DNA of 64,000 nucleotides. It comes from CAZAPG01 sp964486935 (lineage in GTDB: Bacteria > Chloroflexota > Anaerolineae > 4572-78 > J111). Each line of letters begins with the position of its first letter. The first letter of the stretch is position 1. The notes below the pieces were generated by a model that had not been told where the DNA came from, ran no database searches, and saw nothing but the letters and a program-made list of their open reading frames with translations. A program made the translations under genes and the position numbers. Shown piece after piece: positions 25,368 through 33,818 of the stretch. The stretch covers positions 62,001 to 126,000 of the forward strand of contig CAZAPG010000007.1 in assembly GCA_964486935.1 (NCBI GenBank). Direction: 5' to 3'.

Positions 25368-27620
25368 TTAGCTCCTTGCGTTTTCAGCCGGCGAGCCGTT
25401 TGAGCCGGTTTCTATACCCAGCTCCAGCACGGTATGGCGCACCTCTAACCGCTGCCCCAACTCCCGGGCGGCGGTTTCAAGTAATGTTTCTATGGTTGGC
25501 GCCGAGCGCAGTTTGTCGGTAATCTCGCGGATGGTTTGCTCGCGGCCGGCCCGCTCTCGCGCCTCTTCAAACAGGCGCAGGTTTTCGGCAGCCTGGGCTA
25601 CCTGGTCGGCCACGGCCTGAATCAAGGTTAGTTCCAACTCGTTCCAGCGCCGCGTTTGGTTAGCATCGTGCAGTTGAATAGCGCCGATAACCCGATTTTG
25701 AAGTTTGATTGGCGCAACAACGGCGCCGTTTGCCGGCGCTGTTTTTATTTGCGGCGATTTTTCCGGCGAGGATTCCTGGCGGGTTACTTCGATTACTACC
25801 GGTTCGTTTTTTGCCAGCGCCTCGCGCTCAAGTTTGGCGGCAAGCTGCTGGTCAAGGGGGGGCGCACCAGGCTGGCTAAGGTGATATTCAACATTCTGTT
25901 GCAGCAGTTGGGTTTTTTCCCATGCTTCAGAAACGTATCGCTCCTGGGCAGCGCGCGCGTCGGCCAGGGCGGTCTCAACTTCGGCAAACAGGCGCGCGTT
26001 ACGGATTGCAACCGCCACCTGGTTGGCCAGCGAGCGCAGCAGGTTAGCGTCGCCCTCATCTAAGCCGGCTATTTCATCATCCTGCACGTCGAGCACCCCA
26101 ACCACCTGCTTACCGACAATAATGGGTACGGCCATTTCTGAGTAGGTATTGGGTAGCAGCGGGTTGGGCAGCCAGTCGTCGGCCTGGCGCACATTATCAA
26201 CCCACACAATCTGGCCGGTGCGGGCCGCGCGCGCTACCAAGCTGGTGGGCGCGTTCAACGCAATACGGTGGCCGCTGGCCTTCATTTTAGCGCCCGCCTC
26301 TCCTGCCCCGGCAGTCATCACCAGATATTGGCGATTTTCGTCAATAATATAAACGTGGGCATGGTAGTACTCAAAACTTTCTTTTACCTGGTTTACCAAT
26401 TCATTGAGAAGCTGGTTAAAATCAAGAATGGCTGACAGCCGCTCGCCGAGGGTGGCCGCTAACTCCAGGCGGCGGGTACGCGCAGTCACTCGTTCTTCCA
26501 GCGATTGAATTAACTCATGGAGTTGGCCGGTCATACTGTTAAAAGCGACAGCCAGGCGGTTAACTTCGGCTGTTCCTTCAAGGGGGGCTTCGAGGTTTAA
26601 GTTGCCCTGAGCAATTTGGGTGGCGGTTTGGGTTAGATTGCGCACGGGGGCAGCCAGCCGCCGCGAAATATAAATGCCGGCCACCGCTGATAGAGCAGCC
26701 ACGCCCAACAGAACCGCTCCAGAAAGAAGAACGCTGGGGATGATACCCTGATACGCCTCGAATACGGGCATTTCAGTTACCACGGCCCAATCCGGGGTGC
26801 CCAACGGAACGTAGGTGCTTAATACGGTATCGCCGGTAATGCCGGTGGTAATTTCTGCGCCGGTGCTATCAACCGGGTTGTAGCTGCCTACAAATTCGGT
26901 TACGGTAGTTAAGCCCCGCACATTTTCACCATTTAGCACGCGCAGTGTGTCGCCAAAGGCAATTAAGTTGCCCTGCCGGTCAACCACAAAAGCCTGACCG
27001 GTTTGCCCAATTTCCAAACGGTCAACCAGGTCCCACATAAACTTTAAATTTACCTCGGCAACTAACACGCCTTGAAATTGCCCAAATACATCTTCAATGG
27101 GCACGCCCAAAGTAACCAGGGGTTCGCTGGTAGTTTCATCAATACGTACCGAACCAACGTGCCGGACTCCCTGGCTGGTTTGAATAAACAGGTCGCTATT
27201 GGCCCGGTTAATCAAGTTATCGGGGGTAACAATTGACTGGCGCGAAGCTTTGGCAATTTCTTGGCCCTGATTATTTAAAATGGCAACTTGACGAAGCGCC
27301 GGCTCAAGAGCCAGCAAATTTTGCAACAAAGAGAGCCGTTCTGCGGGGTTATTTATCAGCGGACGGCTAACTTTAGAAGTAGTTTCGAGGGCGCTGAATA
27401 TTCTCTGAATAAAGCCCGACACCTGGGTAGCAGCAAACACAGCATTTGACTGCTGCTGGTTTGAGGCCACCTGTTGCTGGGTTGGAAAGTTCACCAGGCC
27501 CAACTGCAAAATCCCCATCAGCAACAGCGAAAATACACTGAGCGTAACAAAAGCTAACGTTAACGTTTGGGTCAGGCTGGCAGATTTGGTTGACTTATCA
27601 GCTGTAGAAACTTCTGACAT
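25368..27620 (-). CDS. dCache-HAMP-GAF sensor without kinase domain
   Basis: The 750-residue product has a TM at 18-38, then a typical dCache_1 domain (45-295) with the end strand FVVDRQGNLIAFGDTLRVL. A TM (297-320), HAMP (320-375), GAF (400-550; FEYYHAHVYIIDE, DDWLPNPLLPNTYSEMAVPI), half-GAF (about 645-700; VVAPIKLQNRVIGAIQL) and tail follow (REQTIREITDKLRSAPTIE). dCache domains bind amino acids, polyamines, organic acids and other small ligands outside the cell. No kinase, cyclase or chemotaxis output is present. GAGAGG lies close before the ATG. The gene lies 158 bp downstream of a substrate-binding lipoprotein, and that gap carries a 28-bp palindrome. The lipoprotein could be its co-receptor. 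Confidence 0.92.
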   Translation of the reverse strand: MSEVSTADKSTKSASLTQTLTLAFVTLSVFSLLLMGILQLGLVNFPTQQQVASNQQQSNAVFAATQVSGFIQRIFSALETTSKVSRPLINNPAERLSLLQNLLALEPALRQVAILNNQGQEIAKASRQSIVTPDNLINRANSDLFIQTSQGVRHVGSVRIDETTSEPLVTLGVPIEDVFGQFQGVLVAEVNLKFMWDLVDRLEIGQTGQAFVVDRQGNLIAFGDTLRVLNGENVRGLTTVTEFVGSYNPVDSTGAEITTGITGDTVLSTYVPLGTPDWAVVTEMPVFEAYQGIIPSVLLSGAVLLGVAALSAVAGIYISRRLAAPVRNLTQTATQIAQGNLNLEAPLEGTAEVNRLAVAFNSMTGQLHELIQSLEERVTARTRRLELAATLGERLSAILDFNQLLNELVNQVKESFEYYHAHVYIIDENRQYLVMTAGAGEAGAKMKASGHRIALNAPTSLVARAARTGQIVWVDNVRQADDWLPNPLLPNTYSEMAVPIIVGKQVVGVLDVQDDEIAGLDEGDANLLRSLANQVAVAIRNARLFAEVETALADARAAQERYVSEAWEKTQLLQQNVEYHLSQPGAPPLDQQLAAKLEREALAKNEPVVIEVTRQESSPEKSPQIKTAPANGAVVAPIKLQNRVIGAIQLHDANQTRRWNELELTLIQAVADQVAQAAENLRLFEEARERAGREQTIREITDKLRSAPTIETLLETAARELGQRLEVRHTVLELGIETGSNGSPAENARS

Positions 27621-27695
27621 CTTCTACCTCTCTTAAAACCACCCGGCTGTGGTTGTTGCCTTAGCGCAGTTTTGCATAAATCTGTTCCGGGTTTA

Positions 27696-27723
27696 GGAGC
27701 GAAAAAGTGCACTTTTTCACTCC
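27696..27723. promoter_or_regulatory. 28-bp near-perfect palindrome, possible operator or hairpin
   Basis: Arms 27696-27709 and 27710-27723 (centre GAAAAAGTG/CACTTTTTC) pair with a single mismatch and no spacer. It sits in the 158-bp gap between the lipoprotein gene and the dCache sensor gene, the largest internal gap of the cluster. It could be a dimer binding site or an attenuating or processing hairpin. It lacks a clear trailing T-tract. Confidence 0.45.
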
Positions 27724-27778
27724 AGAAACGCGCAATTCACAACCGACTAACTCGGAATCAACTTGCACAATCCTGCAC

Positions 27779-28792
27779 TTAACGAATAATTTCAATGGCC
27801 TGGGCCAATAATCCTTGCTCAATGGTGAGACCCAAATTTTGGGCAACTTTGTAATTGATATGCAGGTGAGGTTCGGCGCTGGCCACCGGGATGTTGGCCG
27901 GGTTGCCGCCTCGCAAAATTCTATCGGCCTGGGGCGCGGCCTGTTGGCCCGACTCAATATTATCAGACAGATAGGCAAACAGCGCCCCTTGCTCTACCTG
28001 GTTAGCCGTGTTGGCTGAAATTGGCAGGTTATACTGGTTGGCAAAGGCTAAAATAGCTTCCCAGCCTTTGGGGTCTTGCACGGTTAAATCTGGCATAATA
28101 ATAATTGCGTCAAAACCAATATCAGCGGCGGCAACTCTTGCTTCCAGTTCGGTTACAATTTCTTCGGGCGTGTTTACCGGTGTTTCAACCAGCTCTACCT
28201 TAAGTATTGGGGCCGTCTGGCGCAGCCGATTTAGTACCGTTTCAACCGTTACATATTGCGGATTATAGGGCACCCATAGCCGCTTGATGGAGGGGTTCAT
28301 TTGGAGCAAAATTTCAATGCGTTTGCCCACAAAATCTTCGAGCGGGTTGCGGACGCCGGTTACATTGCCACCGGGCTGGCGCAGGCTTTCAACTACGCCG
28401 GTTTCTACCGGCGCCAGCACAATAGTAAACACTACCGGTATATTGGCGTTGCTGGTTGACTCTTTGGCGGCCAGAGCGGCGGCGTTGGTGGTGGTTACAA
28501 TTAAATCTACTCTATCGGCTACAAATTTTTGGCAAATCTCTTCCATTTTTTGTGAGTCGCCGCCGGCGGCCTGAAAATCATAGATAATGTTTTCGCCTTC
28601 AACATAACCCAATTCCGTCATTTCGGCTTTAAAGCCATCAAGCGTTGTGTTGAACACATCCGCCCCGGAAAGTAACCCCACCCGATATATTTTTGAGGCG
28701 CCGGTTTCGGCATCGCAACCTATAAAAACTACGCTGCTGATAAACAGTAAAATGAGCGTTGCGATACTATTTATTCTGATTAGACGCTTCAT
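27779..28792 (-). CDS. ABC_sub_bind-family substrate-binding lipoprotein
   Basis: The 337-residue product has a signal peptide with lipobox VFIGC (C26) and a two-lobe binding protein of the ABC_sub_bind type (the family that includes tryptophan/tyrosine-binding TrpX-like proteins). Recognisable segments are YRVGLLSGADVFNTTLDGFK, LGYVEGENIIYDFQAAGG, a VDLIVTTTNAAALAAKEST hinge, IPVVFTIVLAPVETGVV and a GGNVTGV turn near residues 141-147. No cognate permease or ATPase gene is in the window. GAGG precedes the ATG. It lies between an MHYT sensor (35 bp upstream) and a dCache sensor, and it is the second orphan binding protein in the cluster. A co-receptor role is favoured by context. Transport with a remote permease cannot be excluded. 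Confidence 0.9.
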   Translation of the reverse strand: MKRLIRINSIATLILLFISSVVFIGCDAETGASKIYRVGLLSGADVFNTTLDGFKAEMTELGYVEGENIIYDFQAAGGDSQKMEEICQKFVADRVDLIVTTTNAAALAAKESTSNANIPVVFTIVLAPVETGVVESLRQPGGNVTGVRNPLEDFVGKRIEILLQMNPSIKRLWVPYNPQYVTVETVLNRLRQTAPILKVELVETPVNTPEEIVTELEARVAAADIGFDAIIIMPDLTVQDPKGWEAILAFANQYNLPISANTANQVEQGALFAYLSDNIESGQQAAPQADRILRGGNPANIPVASAEPHLHINYKVAQNLGLTIEQGLLAQAIEIIR

Positions 28793-28827
28793 TTTGGCAA
28801 ACCTCGTTCAATGTGGCCCATCAATAA

Positions 28828-30759
28828 TCAGTTTTGCCCATTGTGAGATGGCTTAATGATTTCAAGGTTGGTTTTTGAGTTTGCATTGGGTAAAGCCTGA
28901 CCAATTTTTACCAGGCTGTGCGATACGTTGAGGGCTTTGTTCAACTCTTCGCTGGCGGTTTTAACCAGGGCATCCAGGGTAGGGGCGCGCCGCAATTTTT
29001 GGGAAATCTCGCCGATTAGCTGCTCGACAGCGGCCAGTTGCCGCGTTTCTTCAAATAGCCGCAAGCTTTCGGCTGATTGGGCAAGCTGGTCTACAACCGC
29101 TTCTACAATTGCTAAATCATCTTCTGTCCAGGTATGGCCGGTGTTGGCCGGATGTAGCTGCAAAACGCCAATCTTTTTATCGCGGTAGGTGATGGGCGCT
29201 ACAATAGATTGCGTTTTGGAATCTGAGGAGTCGCCGGTGTCGATATCGTCAATGGCAACCAGACCCAGTCTTTTTTGGGCCAGCGCCAGTTGTTTGGCCT
29301 TACGCACCGCGGCCTCGTCAACCTCTGCGGCGTTGGGTTGGGTAAAATGATACCGGCCGCTTTGCCGGATATTGCCCTGCCAGGAGCGCCTGACATACTG
29401 ATCTTGGGCGGCTCTGGCATCGGTCAATGCGCTTTCAACCTGGGCAAACAACCGGGCGTTACGAATGGCAATGGCAACCTGACTGGCCACCAACTTGAGC
29501 AAGTCAACATCAAACCGGGTTAGCCCATCAACAGAATTTTGCTGAACATCCAGAACGCCCAATACCTGGTTTTCTATAGAAATAGGCACGGCGGCTTCGG
29601 CTTTGGTATCGGGTAGCAGCGGATTGGGCAGCCAATCTGGGTGTTGGCTTACGTTTGAGGCCAGCACTTCCTGGTTTATTTGGGCGGCGCGGCCTACCAG
29701 CCCTTTGCCTATTGGAATTTTATGGCCTTTGGCTAACATTTCCTGGCCGGCCCCGCCGGTACCGGCAACCACCTCCAGTTCTTTGCCCGATGCATCGAAA
29801 AGATAAAGATGTACGTGGTAGTAATTAAAGGTGGCCTGAATTTGGTCTACAACTTCGGGCATCAGTTGTCGGGAATCAAGAATAGAGGTGGTCGCCTGGC
29901 TCACTTTGGCAACCAATTGCAACCCGGCAACGCGAGCTTTCAGGTCGTCGTTGAGTTTTTGTAATTCGGCGTTGTATTGCTGCTCACTTTTTACCAGGGC
30001 GGCAGCCTGTTGCGCCAGCCGCTGGTCAATAATGGAAAGTAACAGCGCCAGCCCTAACGCCAGAAAGGTTGCAACCACAATGGCGGCTGTACCCAGTTGG
30101 GTAATATCTATCGAAAAGGTGATCGCGCCGTTGTAGCCCTCAAGCGGCAAAAATATGGCAGCGTGCATACCGGTGTAATGCATACCAGATATTGCGCCGC
30201 CCATTACTACGGCGCTGCTCAACTTTAGCCAATTCCACCGGTTTGAAGGAGCGCCGCGAAATTCAAAGGCTAACCACAGGGCCGCCAGAGAAGCCACAAC
30301 CGCAATAACAATGGAAAGCGCAAAGAAAATGGAATTATACGTTAACGAGGCTTGCAGCCGCATGGCGGCCATGCCAATATAGTGCATGGCCGCAATAGCC
30401 AGCCCCATGACAATGCCGCCCAGCAGCAGTTGAATTTTGGTTAACCTGTTACGGCTGGTTACAAACAGCGCAATACCAGAAGCAATAATGGCCACCAGCA
30501 ATGAAAGAATAACTATTGGCACATCATACAGAATCGGTATGGGCAATCTAAAAGCCAGCATTGCTGTAAAGTGCATCGACCAGATGCCAATGCCCATGGC
30601 CGTTGCCCCACCCACTAACCACCCTAAACGCGCCCGCTTTTGGGCGGCTGTTACGCGCCCGGCCAGGTCCAGGGCCGTATACGAGGCCAAAATGGCAATG
30701 ATAATTGAAAGCACAACTAAACCCGGATGATGGTTGTGGGGCAAAGGGATATTAAACAT
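28828..30759 (-). CDS. MHYT-GAF membrane sensor without output domain
   Basis: The 643-residue product starts with an MHYT seven-span sensor (about 13-245) carrying three signature motifs: MHFTAM (62), MHYIGM (125) and MHYTGM (193). MHYT domains are thought to bind a metal, probably copper, through these Met/His residues and to sense O2, CO or NO. A coiled coil follows (250-280), then GAF (285-440; YYHVHLYLFD, DWLPNPLLPDTKAEAAVPI), the linker helix, half-GAF (515-570) and shared tail (578-620; EQLIGEISQKLRRAPTLD). MHYT is usually joined to GGDEF/EAL or kinase domains, and here no such output exists. GGAG is positioned before the ATG. It probably brings a gas or redox input to the shared assembly. 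Confidence 0.93.
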   Translation of the reverse strand: MFNIPLPHNHHPGLVVLSIIIAILASYTALDLAGRVTAAQKRARLGWLVGGATAMGIGIWSMHFTAMLAFRLPIPILYDVPIVILSLLVAIIASGIALFVTSRNRLTKIQLLLGGIVMGLAIAAMHYIGMAAMRLQASLTYNSIFFALSIVIAVVASLAALWLAFEFRGAPSNRWNWLKLSSAVVMGGAISGMHYTGMHAAIFLPLEGYNGAITFSIDITQLGTAAIVVATFLALGLALLLSIIDQRLAQQAAALVKSEQQYNAELQKLNDDLKARVAGLQLVAKVSQATTSILDSRQLMPEVVDQIQATFNYYHVHLYLFDASGKELEVVAGTGGAGQEMLAKGHKIPIGKGLVGRAAQINQEVLASNVSQHPDWLPNPLLPDTKAEAAVPISIENQVLGVLDVQQNSVDGLTRFDVDLLKLVASQVAIAIRNARLFAQVESALTDARAAQDQYVRRSWQGNIRQSGRYHFTQPNAAEVDEAAVRKAKQLALAQKRLGLVAIDDIDTGDSSDSKTQSIVAPITYRDKKIGVLQLHPANTGHTWTEDDLAIVEAVVDQLAQSAESLRLFEETRQLAAVEQLIGEISQKLRRAPTLDALVKTASEELNKALNVSHSLVKIGQALPNANSKTNLEIIKPSHNGQN

Positions 30760-30821
30760 GCCGCTACTCCATTAAAAATTACGCTCTAAAAAAATTATGC
30801 GCCATTACACGCACAAACGTT

Positions 30822-33170
30822 TTACTCTTGATTTTTTCCATTTTGTGAGGAAAGGGAGTCAACATCATCTTCCAACAGGCCCAACTCTATTACAGCATGG
30901 CCAGCCGAGAGTTTTTGGCCCAATTCAACGGCGGCGGTTTTGACCAGTTCCGGCAAACTGGTTGCGGCCCGCATCTTTTCGGTTACTTCGCGGATGGTCT
31001 GCTCTCGCCGGGCGCGACGCTGCGCTTCTTCCTGGGCAGCTTTCAAATCGGTGATATCGCTAATTATTCCAACCAGGGTTTTGCGGCCGGCAGCATTGGT
31101 AAAAACGGTTTTTTTGGTTGAAATAATATGGCGTTGGCCCAAAGCATCGGTAATGGCTTCTTCATTTATATTTTCGCGCCCGGTAGTCATCACCAATTCA
31201 TCCTTTTCCCAAAAAACATCAACCTCTTCTTTTGGAAAAAAATCATAATCCGATTTGCCTAAAAGCGCTTCTCTGGGGTGTCCTATAAAGTTACAAAAAG
31301 CCGAGTTTAAAATCAGGAAACGGTGCTGCTCATCCTTTACAAAAATTGGGTCGGGGATGGAGTCGATGATTTTATTCAAAAATTCCTCAGACTGCCCCAG
31401 TTCAATTTCAGCTTTTTTTCGTTCGGTAATATCCTCAATAATTCCCTCAAAATAGGTCTGGCCGCCGGCGTCTTTTTTTAGCACCGCCGAAACAGACCCC
31501 CAAATTTCCCGTCCTTTGAGGGTTTTAAGCTGCAATTCCTCATCTTTAACAAAGCCAAAACGGCGTATTTTTTGGCTAAATACCTCGCGGTCTGCCGGGC
31601 TGCGGTACAGTTCGGTAACGTTGTGCTTAAGAAATTCCTCTACCGAGTCGGCCTCGAACATGGCGGCAATAGCGGCGTTGGCTTCTACAAAACGCCCTTC
31701 CGGGCCGGTATTGCGATAAACCCCCACAGGCAGGCCATTAATAAGTTCACGATATTTTTGTTCGGACTCTAATAAAATTGTCTGGGTACGCTGGCGTTCG
31801 GCTTCAATTTGGTGGTTGTTAATAGCAACGGCAATTTGGCCGCACAGCCCCATCAACAAAAGCTGGTCTTCTTCGGTTAGCCCCGCCACTTCAACGCTTT
31901 GCACATCGAGCACGCCAAGCACGCGATTTTGCAGTTTGATAGGCACCGCCAGCTCAGATTGGGTGTCGGGGAGTAGTTTGTTGGGCAGCCAGTCTGGCTC
32001 ATTGGCTACATTTGGGGCCAATACGGGGTTGCCGCTGCGGGCAGCGCGGGCCACCAAACTTTTTGGGGCAGAAAGCGCAATTTTATGGCCGGCCTCTTTC
32101 ATTTTTTGACCCGCCGGGCCGGTTCCTTCTTGCATAACCAGGTAGTCGTCCCTGGCCTGGCCCTCTGAGACGAGGATTTCTTGCAGGGTGTAAAGGTGGG
32201 CGTGGTAATAGCCAAACCGTTTCTTGACCAGGTTGACCACCCGTTGAAACAGGTCGTCCAGAGCCGGGGCTGCGGCAATTTCCTGGGCCACTTCGGTGCT
32301 GGTTTGCACCTGTTGAGCGCGGCGCTCAAGCGACTCCTTAATTTGCTGCTCAAGCTCTTTTTGGTCAGTAATATCAATTGAAAAAACAATGACCCCAACA
32401 ATGTGGCCGCTTTCGTCGATGTAGGGAATTTTATCGGTTTTTAGCCAGCGGGTTTCGCCCGAGGCCCTCGTCAGGCTTTCGATGATATTGCGTTTGGGCC
32501 GGCCAGACTCTATTACTTCCAAATCATCTTGATGGTATTCAGCCGCTTTGTCGGGGTTCAGATTGTAAACGGATTTTCCTTCAACCTCTTCTACGGTCAG
32601 CCCCATTGTTTCGGCGGCCAATTGATTAAGCCGTAAAATTTTATTGCCGGCATCCTTGTACCAAATCAGGGCCGGTACAGAGTCTAAAATGAGCTGGAGT
32701 TCATTTTGTTGCTTTTGCAGCGCTTCTTTGGCTACCAGCGTTGCCATCTGGTGGTCTATTGAAACTGATTGGGTTGTGTCTGGTGGATGGCCGGGCTGGA
32801 CAGGCAGGGGGATGGCGGCTCGAACCTGAAAAAGAATTTGCCACAGAAATTTGCCCGCTTCAAGGTTGGGAACAACGGGCGTGAGGGTTTGCCCCAGGCA
32901 CTCTACTTCTGCCAGAGGGTTTGGGGGGGTAATATGTTCTGTCCAGCGTTGGATATCGGTTTTAGAAAATAGCTGAAGCAGCGGGTCAGAAGTTTGTGTA
33001 TCGCAAGCTTCTATCACCGCCTTTAAAAGCCTGCGCGCCGAGCTTTCTCGGCTCTCAACCGAGAAAAGCCGGTAGCCAGCATTACTTTGGGCCAATAGCT
33101 GCCCATAAGTTTCGGCCAGACTTGCCATATTCAGAGTAATGAAATTGGCAAACTCTTTTAGTGCTGACAT
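30822..33170 (-). CDS. RsbRD_N-like/PAS/GAF sensor without output domain
   Basis: The 782-residue soluble product has an N-terminal helical domain (1-120) resembling the RsbRD_N/globin-like input domain of stressosome proteins (weak match by eye). It is followed by PAS (165-275; VFSIDITDQKELE), GAF (285-470; FGYYHAHLYTL, DWLPNKLLPDTQSELAVPI), PAS (480-590) and PAS (600-720; YDFFPKEEVDVF, GIISDITDLKAAQ). The shared tail follows (about 730-770; REQTIREVTEKMRAATS). It lacks the half-GAF present in its neighbours but keeps the tail, which shows the tail is an independent unit. There is no STAS, kinase or other output. AAGGAG lies 10 nt before the ATG. It is the second gene of the cluster, directly after a lone receiver. 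Confidence 0.88.
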   Translation of the reverse strand: MSALKEFANFITLNMASLAETYGQLLAQSNAGYRLFSVESRESSARRLLKAVIEACDTQTSDPLLQLFSKTDIQRWTEHITPPNPLAEVECLGQTLTPVVPNLEAGKFLWQILFQVRAAIPLPVQPGHPPDTTQSVSIDHQMATLVAKEALQKQQNELQLILDSVPALIWYKDAGNKILRLNQLAAETMGLTVEEVEGKSVYNLNPDKAAEYHQDDLEVIESGRPKRNIIESLTRASGETRWLKTDKIPYIDESGHIVGVIVFSIDITDQKELEQQIKESLERRAQQVQTSTEVAQEIAAAPALDDLFQRVVNLVKKRFGYYHAHLYTLQEILVSEGQARDDYLVMQEGTGPAGQKMKEAGHKIALSAPKSLVARAARSGNPVLAPNVANEPDWLPNKLLPDTQSELAVPIKLQNRVLGVLDVQSVEVAGLTEEDQLLLMGLCGQIAVAINNHQIEAERQRTQTILLESEQKYRELINGLPVGVYRNTGPEGRFVEANAAIAAMFEADSVEEFLKHNVTELYRSPADREVFSQKIRRFGFVKDEELQLKTLKGREIWGSVSAVLKKDAGGQTYFEGIIEDITERKKAEIELGQSEEFLNKIIDSIPDPIFVKDEQHRFLILNSAFCNFIGHPREALLGKSDYDFFPKEEVDVFWEKDELVMTTGRENINEEAITDALGQRHIISTKKTVFTNAAGRKTLVGIISDITDLKAAQEEAQRRARREQTIREVTEKMRAATSLPELVKTAAVELGQKLSAGHAVIELGLLEDDVDSLSSQNGKNQE

Positions 33171-33244
33171 AGAACAAACTCCTTAAATTGGAAAAGTACA
33201 AAAATGGGAGTGGGATGTTTTATTACCCGGCAAAGGCACAGCTT

Positions 33245-33688
33245 TTATTCGGATAGGCGGTGAAACTCTTGAAGAATGCCAGATGCCAGGGCGGGGCTTA
33301 ATAGTACTTCTCCATTTGCTACCTGTCTAATGGCTTTAACTATTGTATTATAAGTCATATCGCCATTCTTCTCAATACAGCCGCTGGCGCCAACCTTAAC
33401 GGCTTCAACCGCGTAGCGGTCGTTGGGAATGGAGGTCATCCCCAATATTTTGATGTGTTCGTTTTGAGCCAGGATGGCTTTAATCGCCCGGATACTATCC
33501 AGCACGGGCAGGCGCAAATCCATTAGCACAATATTGGGGAGGGCATCTTTGCAGGCAGATACCGCGCCTTGACCATCTTGCACCACCTCGATAACGGTAA
33601 TATCTTCTTGCTGGTTAAGAAATTCTTGCAGTCCTTTGCAAAAATGCGCATCTCTATCTGCAATTAGTATCCGCATTTGTTGACTCAT
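33245..33688 (-). CDS. NarL-type receiver lacking its DNA-binding domain
   Basis: The 147-residue product is a receiver domain (D11, D13, phospho-acceptor D57 in IVLMDLRLP, K107 in CIEKNG) of the NarL/LuxR class. It ends in SGILQEFHRLSE, exactly where the full regulator at 33930-34589 has its linker (LLDEFRRLST). The helix-turn-helix that should follow is absent, and the next gene begins only 74 bp later, so no remnant fits. It could be a phosphate sink, a competitor for the NarX-like kinase, or an adaptor for the sensor array. It is the first gene of the long cluster, preceded by a promoter-like sequence at 33819-33847. Confidence 0.9.
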   Translation of the reverse strand: MSQQMRILIADRDAHFCKGLQEFLNQQEDITVIEVVQDGQGAVSACKDALPNIVLMDLRLPVLDSIRAIKAILAQNEHIKILGMTSIPNDRYAVEAVKVGASGCIEKNGDMTYNTIVKAIRQVANGEVLLSPALASGILQEFHRLSE

Positions 33689-33818
33689 TTTAATCCACTC
33701 GACACGTTACAACAACCAGTTTTTGTCTTTTAAGGTGGCATACCGGCCAGTTTGCAGATATCTGCATTTCTACAAGTAAAATAAGCGCCCAGCCAAAGAC
33801 ACCTTAAGGGTAGTATAG

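Noticed and set aside
27661..27978. Minus-strand open frame overlapping the end of the ABC_sub_bind gene
   Set aside because: It is out of frame with the lipoprotein gene, which has a clear lipobox and family motifs. The extra product is composition-driven.
9086..28792. ABC importer operon suggested by two substrate-binding proteins
   Set aside because: No permease or ATPase gene exists anywhere between 3.4 and 33.7 kb, so an import operon is not supported.
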